From Oscillospiraceae bacterium (GTDB lineage Bacteria > Bacillota > Clostridia > Oscillospirales > Ruminococcaceae): DNA of 64,000 nt. The position numbers and the translations under genes are program-made. The stretch covers positions 1 through 64,000 of the forward strand of contig JAFQIY010000069.1 of the NCBI GenBank assembly GCA_017415165.1, given 5' to 3'. The notes below the pieces were generated by a model, which saw only the letters and a list, made by a program, of their open reading frames with translations, had not been told where the DNA came from and ran no database searches. Below, piece by piece: positions 43,928 to 52,480 of the stretch; the first letter of the stretch is position 1, and each line of letters opens with the position of its first letter.

Positions 43928-45569
43928 ATTTTTCTTCAATCATCTTTACCGTTTCGATGAGGACGCTGTCCCATTCCAGACGGTTTTCAAGGTTGTTTAT
44001 ATCCTTGCCCTCGGCTTCAAGCCTGACACGGATAAAATACGCTTCAATAGGCTGCCCAAGATATATATCGGGGGATGTTCCTGTGACGGAACTAAACGTA
44101 CCATCAGAATTCATAGCCGCATATCTGGTATAGGCAAAGTAAATTCCGCTTATATCAAGATAATCCAAACACATTGTTCCGTTACGTTCGCCGCCTGTAT
44201 TGTTTGTACCGATAACTGTGCCGAGGTTGTTTTTCTTGAATTCGTAAGCAAAATTATCAGCGGATGAACCTGTCTGGTCAGAAACAAGCAGGTAGATATT
44301 TTTCTTTTCTGCCGCTGTCCCCTTAACGCTTTCATTGATAATTGTCTTATACAAGCCTGTTGACTCATCAAATACATAAGTACGCTCTTCTTTGAATTTG
44401 TTATAGCTTGCTTCGGTAATATACACCTCGCTGTAAAATTCTATATCGCTATCGGAAAGTGCACCGATAACAGCCTTGGCATAATCGTAATATCCTCCTC
44501 GATTTTTGCGGATGTCAATAATTATATTGTCCGTTTCCTCGGAAATGCTTTTCAGTGAATTTGCCATAACCATTCCGTCAGCTGTTTCCGACTCAAACGA
44601 ATTTATGCAGACATACAGCAGGTTATGTTCCTCGCTTTTTTCCGCGGTCATATCGCCTATTGTTGTATAAGAAGCCTGTTCGCTGTCAGTTGTTGAAATG
44701 GTATCTGCCGCTGCACCGTCAATTGACATAAAATAATCTCTATATGCAATCACCGTATCGGCTTCCGCACCGTAATACATTCTTGCGCTGTGCTTTTCTC
44801 CGTCAGCGTCAAGGTACTCAATTGTACATTCTTCGCCGATGCTGTCGTTGAAAATAATAGTATCACGAAATGGTCTTAGGTTTGAATGGTCATATTTGAG
44901 CTTATAAACCGACGGGGTAAGCTTTACAAATTCGTCAGCCGAAACGCCGTTTACTGTGAGCAGGGTTGCCTTGTTTACACCGTAAATGTCGTTGTCAATC
45001 GGCTCGGCAACACCTCTGTACTTTCCCGAATAGTAGGCAAAAACCAATTGAGTGATTTCCTTGTCATAATATTTTCTGCACTCATTATGATACACGTCCA
45101 ACCAATAATCCTGTGCATTTACAAAGGATTTATTTTTGGAAAGTCTTGCTGAAAAATACTCATCAATTTTTGATAATGACGGAAATCCAACAGCCATATG
45201 TGCACTCGGAATGTTATTCAGGAAGCCTCGGATTACCGTACAATACTCAAAATCATTTTCGGCATTTGCGGCAAGAGTGCTGTAATATGATTTAGTTTCA
45301 TCATAGCTTATGCCGTAAAGCTTCTCATATTCATAAAGCGTGGGAACATACGCTTCAAGATGTTCACAAAGCTGTGAGAAATCTTCGGTACGCTGCTGTG
45401 CAGTAAGACCTGCGGAAGTATCAAGAATTACTTTTCTGCTGTAGACAGCATCATAGTTGTTTGCAAATATAATTACCCAAGCCATTGCAATCAAGACAGC
45501 AATGAGACTTACTCCAATGATACTTATCCCTGCGATTATGAAAATTTTAAAGCCTGTCTTTCGGCGCAT
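43923..45569 (-). CDS. S41-family (CTP-type) serine peptidase, membrane-anchored
   Basis: A 548-residue protein. An N-terminal signal anchor (about residues 8-33, FKIFIIAGISIIGVSLIAVLI) is followed by an exported region. The S41 catalytic core has YVCINSFESETADGMVMAN, NIIIDIRKNRGGYYDYA and the nucleophile Ser in VSDQTGSSADNFAYEFK, with TVIGTNNTGGERNG after. A clear PDZ domain is not obvious. The ATG follows GGAGGAGATAAA, 12 nt after the hisA stop. The gene is flanked by 26-bp direct repeats of the hisA 3' end and ends inside one of them, which implies insertion. Substrate unknown. Confidence 0.88.
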   Translation of the reverse strand: MRRKTGFKIFIIAGISIIGVSLIAVLIAMAWVIIFANNYDAVYSRKVILDTSAGLTAQQRTEDFSQLCEHLEAYVPTLYEYEKLYGISYDETKSYYSTLAANAENDFEYCTVIRGFLNNIPSAHMAVGFPSLSKIDEYFSARLSKNKSFVNAQDYWLDVYHNECRKYYDKEITQLVFAYYSGKYRGVAEPIDNDIYGVNKATLLTVNGVSADEFVKLTPSVYKLKYDHSNLRPFRDTIIFNDSIGEECTIEYLDADGEKHSARMYYGAEADTVIAYRDYFMSIDGAAADTISTTDSEQASYTTIGDMTAEKSEEHNLLYVCINSFESETADGMVMANSLKSISEETDNIIIDIRKNRGGYYDYAKAVIGALSDSDIEFYSEVYITEASYNKFKEERTYVFDESTGLYKTIINESVKGTAAEKKNIYLLVSDQTGSSADNFAYEFKKNNLGTVIGTNNTGGERNGTMCLDYLDISGIYFAYTRYAAMNSDGTFSSVTGTSPDIYLGQPIEAYFIRVRLEAEGKDINNLENRLEWDSVLIETVKMIEEKS

Positions 45570-45581
45570 TTTATCTCCTCC

Positions 45582-46352
45582 TTATCTGTACTCGCAAATT
45601 CTCTCAAAATCAAGGTTTCCGCCGAAGATGTCGAGGGCACTTCCTACAGTAAAGTTAAGGTGTCCTCTACCCAAAGTTTTCAGCACGTCAAGGTCGTTGT
45701 ATGAGCCTATTCCGCCTGCGTAGGTTACGGGGATTTTGCTCCAGTTACCAAGCATTTCGGCAAGTGGCTGTTCGACACCTCTTGCTTTGCCCTCGACGTC
45801 TACTGCGTGGATAAGGAACTCGTCGCAATACTCGGCGAACATATCCATTGTTTCTGGGGTAAGCTTGACATCGGTGAACTTCTGCCAGCGGTCGGTTACT
45901 ATGTAGTAGTCGTTATCTTTTTTTCGGCAGGAAAGGTCTATTACGAGGTGTTCCCTGCCTGTTACGGCAGCAAGCTTTTTCAGGTTGTCGAAGTTGATTT
46001 TGCCGTCCTTGAATACGTAGGATGTTACGATTACGTGGGACGCACCTTTTTCGAGAAAGCCTGCGGCATTTTCTGCGGTTATTCCTCCGCCTACCTGCAA
46101 GCCGTTCGGATACTCGGCAAGTGCGGAGTAGGCTTGCTGCAAATCGGCGTTGTAATACTCGGAGTCGGCGGCGTTGAGGATTATGATATGCCCGCCTTTT
46201 ATGCCTTTGGATTTATACAGGTTTGCGTAGAATTCTGCGCCGTAATCGGACACAAAGTTCTCGTCGGCTTTATTATTTTTATCGGCAAGGCTGCCGCCTA
46301 CAATCTGTTTTACTTTTCCGTTGTGGATATCTATACAAGGTCTGAATTCCAT
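45582..46352 (-). CDS. hisA: Eukaryotic-type HisA (ProFAR isomerase)
   Basis: A 256-residue (beta-alpha)8-barrel enzyme of histidine synthesis converting ProFAR to PRFAR. The pattern FRPCIDIHNGKVKQIVGG, YANLYKSKGIKGGHIIILN, LQVGGGIT, HLVIDLSCRKKDND, FLIHAVDVEGKARG and VTYAGGIG with VGSALDIFGGNLDFE fits the eukaryotic (yeast HIS6) subfamily rather than bacterial HisA. No other his gene is in the window. It carries its own promoter and its 3' end has been duplicated around an inserted peptidase gene. Confidence 0.9.
   Translation of the reverse strand: MEFRPCIDIHNGKVKQIVGGSLADKNNKADENFVSDYGAEFYANLYKSKGIKGGHIIILNAADSEYYNADLQQAYSALAEYPNGLQVGGGITAENAAGFLEKGASHVIVTSYVFKDGKINFDNLKKLAAVTGREHLVIDLSCRKKDNDYYIVTDRWQKFTDVKLTPETMDMFAEYCDEFLIHAVDVEGKARGVEQPLAEMLGNWSKIPVTYAGGIGSYNDLDVLKTLGRGHLNFTVGSALDIFGGNLDFERICEYR
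45590..45615. repeat. Direct repeat copy 2: 3' end of intact hisA
   Basis: The 26 bp identical to 43902-43927. Here the frame continues to Arg and TAA, giving the terminus ...CEYR of the complete hisA. The two copies bracket 1.69 kb that holds only the peptidase gene. Confidence 0.85.
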
Positions 46353-46382
46353 TTATTTTACCTCCAAAATGTGAATAGATAT

Positions 46383-46411
46383 ATTATACAATGTATTTAC
46401 AATTTTTGCAA
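46383..46411 (-). promoter_or_regulatory. Sigma-A promoter of hisA
   Basis: On the minus strand TTGCAA (46406-46411) and TATAAT (46383-46388) are 17 bp apart, about 30 nt before the ATG. Confidence 0.7.
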
Positions 46412-46516
46412 TGGCAAAGAGGAAATTTTTGTATTGCATTTATAGGCAAAATGTTGTAAAATAGATATAATGGGTTATTGTATTTTTATCAACATCGCTA
46501 AAGGGGTCTATTATTT

Positions 46517-47413
46517 ATGAAGCATATTTTTATTATAAATCCGAAATCAGGCAAGAATGACCGCACTGATTTTATCCGTCAGCAGCTTGAAAAAACGGAT
46601 TTTGACTGGGAGATTTACAACACTTCTGCACCTAAGGATGCTATTCGGTTTATCCGTGAATGGTGCGGAAAGCATAGTGAGGAAGTCCGCTTCTACGCCT
46701 GCGGCGGTGACGGGACTTTAAGCGAGGTTGTTAACGGTGCGGCGGGATTTGCAAATGCAAGCGTTTCCTGTTACCCCTGCGGAAGCGGCAACGATTTTGT
46801 GAAGAATTACGGCGGTGCTGAAAAATTTCTTGATATTGAAAAGCTGTGCCGTGCTGAAAATAAGAGTATTGATTTGATAAAGGTAAATGATGATATTTAC
46901 TCGGTGAACATTGTGAATTTCGGCTTTGACGCTTATGCTGTAAAGACTATGAACAGCGTGCGCAGAAAGCCTTTGATTGGCGGAAATAATGCGTACAATA
47001 CGGGCATTGTGGCGGCAATTCTGAAAGCAATGAAGAACAAGGCTGAAATTACGGTTGACGGCAAGCTTTTTTTCGATGAGAAATTTCTTCTTTGCACGGT
47101 TGCAAACGGTCAGTTTATTGGCGGCAAGTATCAATGTGCACCGAGGGCTTCCCTTGATGACGGAATACTTGATTTGTGTCTTGTAAAGCCCGTTTCCGTC
47201 CCTAAATTTGCTTCGCTTATAGGATTGTATGAAAAGGGTCTGCACCTTGACTCGGAAAAATTCAGGAAATACATTTGCTATACACGATGCAAAACGGTAG
47301 AAATAAAAGCGCCTGAGGGATTTTTTATTTCCGTTGACGGTGAAATCTATGAGGGCACGGATTTCAGGCTGGAGGTTGTTACAAAAGCGCTGAAATTCGG
47401 TATTCCTGAATAA
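46517..47413 (+). CDS. Diacylglycerol kinase-like lipid kinase (YegS/DgkB family)
   Basis: A 298-residue soluble lipid kinase. IFIINPKSGKNDR near the N-terminus, the ATP-site ACGGDGTLSEVVNG (GGDGT), PCGSGNDFVKNYG and the C-terminal FISVDGEIYEG are the family's landmarks. It would recycle diacylglycerol to phosphatidic acid or phosphorylate a related lipid. The ATG follows AAAGGGG. It is divergent from hisA. A weak promoter with TATAAT at 46466-46471 lies upstream. Confidence 0.9.
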   Translation: MKHIFIINPKSGKNDRTDFIRQQLEKTDFDWEIYNTSAPKDAIRFIREWCGKHSEEVRFYACGGDGTLSEVVNGAAGFANASVSCYPCGSGNDFVKNYGGAEKFLDIEKLCRAENKSIDLIKVNDDIYSVNIVNFGFDAYAVKTMNSVRRKPLIGGNNAYNTGIVAAILKAMKNKAEITVDGKLFFDEKFLLCTVANGQFIGGKYQCAPRASLDDGILDLCLVKPVSVPKFASLIGLYEKGLHLDSEKFRKYICYTRCKTVEIKAPEGFFISVDGEIYEGTDFRLEVVTKALKFGIPE

Positions 47414-47490
47414 TTTGCTTTATTCTTTTAGCAAATTCAACAGTTTGAATTTACATTTTCGCAATATGTGTACAAAAATTATTAACACGA

Positions 47491-47520
47491 TTGACAATCC
47501 TTACAAAACTATGGTATAAT
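47491..47520 (+). promoter_or_regulatory. Sigma-A promoter of the dynamin cluster
   Basis: TTGACA (47491-47496) and TATAAT (47515-47520) are 18 bp apart, 68 nt before the first GTPase gene. Confidence 0.8.
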
Positions 47521-47588
47521 AAAATAGTATATTTAGGTTTATTTACACATAACCAGTGCTTTCATAAAAATAATGTAGGAGGATTTCT

Positions 47589-49628
47589 ATGGAACAGGTA
47601 TTAAATTATGGCAGCTATTCCGGATTTAAGCAGACGGTTTCCGAACTTACGGAAAGTCTTGCTCAGCTTAAGGAATACAGCGAGGATATCGGTCTGGAGC
47701 ATACTGCCAAATCAATCGGAGAAACTATTGATAAAACTGCCAAGGAGCATTTCGAGGTTGCTATTGTCGGCGAATTCAAGCGTGGTAAGAGTACCCTCAT
47801 AAATGCGCTGCTTGGTCAGGAGGTTCTCCCTGCCGATGTTCTTCCTGCAACTGCTACACTTAACAGAGTTACATACAGTGAAGAACCATATGTTATGGTT
47901 GAATACAAGAATGGTGCTGAAGAAAAGGTTGACATAAACAAGCTTGCTGACTATGTTACAAAGCTTTCCTATGAGTCTGAAAAGACTGCTGAAACCGTAA
48001 AGCAGGCTACCGTTTACTACGATACTGCTTTCTGTAAGAATAATGTTGATATTATCGACACTCCGGGTCTTAATGATGATGAGCAGATGACCAACGTTAC
48101 TCTGTCCATTCTCCCTGAGATTGATGCTGCTGTTTTTGTTATCAGTGCAAACTCTCCTTTCTCGCAGTTTGAAAAGGAATTCCTTGAAAAGAAGATGCTT
48201 ACAAGCGATATGGGCAGAATTATCTTTGCGGTAAACTGTTTCGGTACTTTCTCCAAGGAGGACGAGGACAGAATCGTTGAAACTGTTGAGAAGCGTATCG
48301 GCAGCTATGTTATGGAAAAGGCAAAGATGGTTATGGGTGAAAACTCAAAGGAATTTGCTGTGTACAAGCGTAAAATCGGTACTCCGAAGGTTATCGGCGT
48401 TTATGCAAAGAAGGCTCTTATGGCTAAGGAAAGCGGCGACGCTGCTATGCTTGAAGAAAGTAACTTCCCTACTTTTGAGCGTGTACTTGAAACTATGCTC
48501 ACTCAGGAGCGTGGTGCAATTACCCTGCAGATTCTTGCAAACAAGATTATCAGCTCCGGTTCAGAGCTTATCAACTCCATTATGATCCGTGAAAACTCCC
48601 TTATGATGGAAACGGACGAATTTATGGATAAGTACACTGCTGCTATTGAAGAAATTGATGAAATCCGTACCAAGAAACGTGCTGAATTCGTTCGTATCAA
48701 TGACGCTGCAAACAAGGTATTCGAAGGCTTACAGCCTATCCTTGACAGCTACTGGATACAGATTGAAGAAACAGCTATGAAGGTTATTGATGATTATCCA
48801 ATGAGCGCAGAGGATCTCAAGCGTGACAAGCTGAAGATTGTTTATGCAAAGCTCACTGAAAGAATCAAGGAAAACATTGAAAACAAGGCTCAGCTTATCT
48901 GTGAACAGATTCAGAATGAAATCAATGTTGCTCTCAGCGATGAAGCTGAACGTCTGCAGTCATTCGAAGATGAATTCTTCGCTTCTGTAAGCAGAATTCA
49001 GGAAATGTTTGCTGTTCCGCAGAAACATTCAAGAAACGGCGGCGTTGTTGACCAAATTATCGGTGTTGCTATCGGCAGCGTCGGCACAGGCGGTCTTTTC
49101 ATCGGCTTCCGTGAGGCGGGTATCAAGGGCGCACTTCTCGGCGGTGCTTCAGGATTTGCAAGCTTCTTCCTGACATTTTTTGCTGCTACAACCTTCCTCG
49201 GTGTTCCGCTGGTAGGTCCTGCTGCACTGTGCATTATGGCTGTTGCAGGTCTTGCAGGTACATTTACAGGTAAATTTGCTGTTGACAAGCTGCTTGTTCA
49301 GGAAAGAATTGACAAGTACAAGGCAAGCTTCAAGCAGGGTGTAAAGAAACAGTTCCACGAAATGAAAATCAATTCCGACTTTACGGAAACCGTTCGTCAG
49401 CAGGTATTCGCTTCATTCCAGGGTCTCAAGGCTAAGATTGAAGAAGAAACAGAAATCATTCTTCTTGACACTCAGAAAACCCTTGACAGCCTTAATGAAC
49501 TCAAGGCTGAGAAGAAAACTATGTCTGACAATGAAAGAGAAAAGCTCCAGACTATTGCCGAATACACAGGCGCTTTGCTTGCAGAAACTTATAACCTGCA
49601 CAAAACTCTTACTGACAATATGCAGTAA
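47589..49628 (+). CDS. Bacterial dynamin-like GTPase with membrane segments
   Basis: A 679-residue dynamin-superfamily protein. The GTPase domain has G1 VGEFKRGKSTLINAL (about residue 60), a switch-I-type Thr in LPATATLNRV, and G3 IDTPGLNDDEQ (about residue 157). G4 is atypical (NCFG rather than NKxD). A long helical region follows, and about residues 485-560 contain two or three hydrophobic helices (GVAIGSVGTGGLFIGF; FASFFLTFFAATTFLGVPLVG), presumably a paddle or membrane insertion. The C-terminal tail is coiled coil. The ATG follows AGGAGGA. Bacterial dynamins remodel or fuse membranes; some give phage resistance. Confidence 0.9.
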   Translation: MEQVLNYGSYSGFKQTVSELTESLAQLKEYSEDIGLEHTAKSIGETIDKTAKEHFEVAIVGEFKRGKSTLINALLGQEVLPADVLPATATLNRVTYSEEPYVMVEYKNGAEEKVDINKLADYVTKLSYESEKTAETVKQATVYYDTAFCKNNVDIIDTPGLNDDEQMTNVTLSILPEIDAAVFVISANSPFSQFEKEFLEKKMLTSDMGRIIFAVNCFGTFSKEDEDRIVETVEKRIGSYVMEKAKMVMGENSKEFAVYKRKIGTPKVIGVYAKKALMAKESGDAAMLEESNFPTFERVLETMLTQERGAITLQILANKIISSGSELINSIMIRENSLMMETDEFMDKYTAAIEEIDEIRTKKRAEFVRINDAANKVFEGLQPILDSYWIQIEETAMKVIDDYPMSAEDLKRDKLKIVYAKLTERIKENIENKAQLICEQIQNEINVALSDEAERLQSFEDEFFASVSRIQEMFAVPQKHSRNGGVVDQIIGVAIGSVGTGGLFIGFREAGIKGALLGGASGFASFFLTFFAATTFLGVPLVGPAALCIMAVAGLAGTFTGKFAVDKLLVQERIDKYKASFKQGVKKQFHEMKINSDFTETVRQQVFASFQGLKAKIEEETEIILLDTQKTLDSLNELKAEKKTMSDNEREKLQTIAEYTGALLAETYNLHKTLTDNMQ

Positions 49629-49662
49629 TTGCTGATACAGATTTTTTAAGGAGGTTTCCGAT

Positions 49663-50649
49663 ATGTTCGGTACATTAGCTTCTGCGGACAACAATCCGCT
49701 GCTTGATATAGATACAAGCTTTGCTGCATATCTTAAAGCCCGTACACGTTCCTACAAGGACCATATTGTAGGCGGTACGATGGACTATGCTTTCGATGCA
49801 GATTTTTCGATTAAGCAGAAAATCACTACTTTTTCCAGCTGGTCAAAGGTTTACAAAACTCTTATCAGCAAGGAAATTCCAAACAAAATCAAACGTATTT
49901 TCCAGTCAACAGACATTGCAGGCTCTCTTAAACATTCCGAAATTTACGATGCTGTAAAGGTTTGCGCTGAAAGATTACAGATAAGCGTTCCTACCGCTTA
50001 TGTAAGAAATGCGCCGAATAAATATGAGATTTATTCCATTGCTGCTGATGGCACTGACCCGTTTATTGTTGTTACTTCAGGTCTTGCTGATGTCTGCACA
50101 AAGGAAGAACTGCGTTTTCTTGTTGGCTGCGAATGCGGTCACATTCAGAACAACCACTGTATCTTCAATATGGCGGCTCCCTATTTCGGGGTGAACAATC
50201 TTGAAGAGCTTGATGACTATACTACATCTGAAAATGACAGTTCGGTTAGGCAGATTGCAGGTACAATTACTGAATGGATTAAGCTTTCCGATATTACAAG
50301 TGACCGTGCAGGCATTATCTGTCTCAGCAAGCCGCAGGATTATCCTTCGATTGTTGCAAGTCTTCACAGCAAGGGTATTTTTGTTACATACAAAAAGGAC
50401 GCTCTTGAGCTTCCTGACCTTATGGAGCTGTATGATGTGCTTCACATTACACCTGCAAGAAATATCGTTCTTCCGCCTGACTGCACCTCAATTGAAAAAA
50501 GAGTGCTTGCGGGACTTGAATTCCTCAGCTGTGAAATTCTTTACAATTGGCGCACTGACCTTAGCAGGGCTGACATACATACAGTCAATAAACAGGCTTT
50601 GGAAGTAAGATGCGAAATTATACTTGATGCGGCAAAGGAGGGTGCTTAA
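49663..50649 (+). CDS. M48-like (degenerate) metallopeptidase-fold protein
   Basis: A 328-residue protein lacking signal and membrane segments. FIVVTSGLADVCTKEELRFLVGCECGHIQNNH (pieces: FIVVTSGLADV and CECGHIQNNH) matches the M48 segment in which the usual motif is HELGHIxNxH, but the first His is Cys (CECGH). The downstream metal-ligand region SDITSDRAGI has Asp where M48 enzymes have Glu (SEFTADRAG-type). The catalytic Glu and second His are kept. It may bind zinc with altered ligands or act as an inactive scaffold. RBS AAGGAGG; 34 nt after the first GTPase, one base before the second. Confidence 0.75.
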   Translation: MFGTLASADNNPLLDIDTSFAAYLKARTRSYKDHIVGGTMDYAFDADFSIKQKITTFSSWSKVYKTLISKEIPNKIKRIFQSTDIAGSLKHSEIYDAVKVCAERLQISVPTAYVRNAPNKYEIYSIAADGTDPFIVVTSGLADVCTKEELRFLVGCECGHIQNNHCIFNMAAPYFGVNNLEELDDYTTSENDSSVRQIAGTITEWIKLSDITSDRAGIICLSKPQDYPSIVASLHSKGIFVTYKKDALELPDLMELYDVLHITPARNIVLPPDCTSIEKRVLAGLEFLSCEILYNWRTDLSRADIHTVNKQALEVRCEIILDAAKEGA

Positions 50650-50650
50650 T

Positions 50651-52402
50651 ATGTCAGAAAATACAATTTCTCTCAACTATGCTGCTGCCGAGCCTGATAT
50701 TGAATATGTACAGAATGAGCTCAAGGAGCTTCTCAACAACAAGCCGCTGTGCACTATTCTCGGTGACGAATTTACAGAGCATCTCCGCGATTGGGACAAG
50801 GCTATCACAAAGCGCCGCACAGAACCGTTCTCACTTGTTGTTCTCGGTGACTTCAAGCGCGGCAAAAGTACAATTATCAATGCTATTCTCGGCAAGTCAA
50901 TTGCTCCTGTAAATGTTGCTCCCGAAACCTTTACTATAAACTCTATAAGCCACAGCGAAATTCCTAAGGCTGAGGCTGTGCTCAAAAACGGTCAGAGAAT
51001 TACTCTTACTGCCGACGACCTTGTTCGTGAAAGACTCGAAAAGCTTATGAGAGCTTTTCCCGACACTCTTGAATACATTGATATCCGTGACAATGCTGAA
51101 ATTCTCAAGGAAATCAGAATTGTTGATACTCCGGGTCTGAGTGACCTTGACTGTCTTGACAAGCAGGTTCAGGATTACCTTGTCAATGCGGACGCTGTTA
51201 TTTATATTGCAAGTGCGCTCTCTCCGTTCTCTGAGTCGGAGCAGCTTTTCCTTGCAAGTCACATCCGTCCTCTCAGCTTCAGCAAGCTGTATGTTCTGGT
51301 CAATATGATTGACGCTATGAACACTCAGGAGGACATTGAAAAGATTATCAACCGTGTAAGCGAACGCTGTGAGTCAATTATGCCGAATGCGTTTGTTTAC
51401 GGTGTAAGCGGCATTGATGAATACAGACGCAAAATCGGTCTTAACCGTCCTGATATCAAGGGCTTCCAGGAATTCTATGAGAATGAGTTCCTGAAATTTG
51501 AGATGTCCCTCAAGCGTGAGATTATTCTTCAGAAGGATATTATCCGTACTCAGCGTGTGCTTACAATGCTTAATCTTATGATTAAGGACACGGCTGCCCG
51601 TATCCGTATGATTTACGAGATGATGGCTATGGACAGAAAGAAGCTTGATGACATTTCACAGAGCATTGAGCGCGAGTGCTCTACACTTGCAAACGCTCTT
51701 GAAAGCAAAAAGCCGAAAATTCTTCTCAGCATTACCGAAATGCAGCAGGAGGCTGAACAGTGGATGTACGGCTTCTTCTCAAAGCTTCGTGAAGATATTC
51801 TTGAAAGCCGTAACACTACTTCTCCCGAAGACATTGACAAGCACTTCTATTCCTTCCTTGTTGACAAGGTTGGTGAGGCTTACAGAAAGTGTCTTGATAT
51901 TCACCAGCAGCAGCTCAATCTGATTATTGCACAGCTTGGTGCTGAGCTTGCCAATAAGCTTGGTATCAGTTCTCTTGCTGATGATGCGAATGTTTCTGTT
52001 GAGGAATCTATGAATGATTTCAATATGCTGGTTTCAAAATCGGTTATGAATGCGGCTTCGGCAGGCAATGGAGAGGTTTTCCCATCGGGTGCAATGTCCT
52101 CATTCAAGAATATTCTCCGCAAAAAGCGTCAGACTGATGTTATTGACACGGCTCTTGAAAATTACGATGATATCAGAAATCAGACTGTCAAGGATCTGAA
52201 GGCTGCTTACAAGGTTATGGAAGAAAACGCTATCAAGCAGCTTGACTCCCTGTATCAGACTCAGGTTGATGTGAGTCGTGACGCTCTCAGCCACGCTATG
52301 GAGATGAGTTCGGATACAAGCAGTGCTTCTGTAAAGAAATGTCTTGAAGAAACTGCTGTTGTACTGAGAAATGCAGCTAAGGTTCTCGGAAAATATGCTT
52401 GA
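50651..52402 (+). CDS. Bacterial dynamin-like GTPase, soluble partner
   Basis: A 583-residue dynamin-superfamily protein. G1 is VVLGDFKRGKSTIINAI (about residue 66), switch I Thr in VNVAPETFTINSI, G3 VDTPGLSDLD (about residue 159) and G4-like YVLVNMIDAM. Long helical regions follow. No clear membrane helix is present, unlike the first GTPase, so the two probably act as a heteromeric pair, as reported for some bacterial dynamin pairs. The ATG follows AAAGGAGGG. It starts one base after the M48-like stop. Confidence 0.9.
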   Translation: MSENTISLNYAAAEPDIEYVQNELKELLNNKPLCTILGDEFTEHLRDWDKAITKRRTEPFSLVVLGDFKRGKSTIINAILGKSIAPVNVAPETFTINSISHSEIPKAEAVLKNGQRITLTADDLVRERLEKLMRAFPDTLEYIDIRDNAEILKEIRIVDTPGLSDLDCLDKQVQDYLVNADAVIYIASALSPFSESEQLFLASHIRPLSFSKLYVLVNMIDAMNTQEDIEKIINRVSERCESIMPNAFVYGVSGIDEYRRKIGLNRPDIKGFQEFYENEFLKFEMSLKREIILQKDIIRTQRVLTMLNLMIKDTAARIRMIYEMMAMDRKKLDDISQSIERECSTLANALESKKPKILLSITEMQQEAEQWMYGFFSKLREDILESRNTTSPEDIDKHFYSFLVDKVGEAYRKCLDIHQQQLNLIIAQLGAELANKLGISSLADDANVSVEESMNDFNMLVSKSVMNAASAGNGEVFPSGAMSSFKNILRKKRQTDVIDTALENYDDIRNQTVKDLKAAYKVMEENAIKQLDSLYQTQVDVSRDALSHAMEMSSDTSSASVKKCLEETAVVLRNAAKVLGKYA

Positions 52403-52415
52403 TTAAAATAACATA

Positions 52416-52444
52416 TTGACATATTATACGTTGTATAGTATAAT
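52416..52444 (+). promoter_or_regulatory. Sigma-A promoter of yceG-telA containing a palindrome
   Basis: TTGACA (52416-52421) and TATAAT (52439-52444) are 17 bp apart. The spacer holds a perfect 5-3-5 inverted repeat TATAC GTT GTATA (52425-52437), nested in an outer ATTATAC / GTATAAT repeat (52423-52444). The overlap with the core promoter suggests a repressor operator. Confidence 0.65.
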
Positions 52445-52480
52445 ATTACTGTACTGATTTTTCCTGAAAGGTTTTTATAT

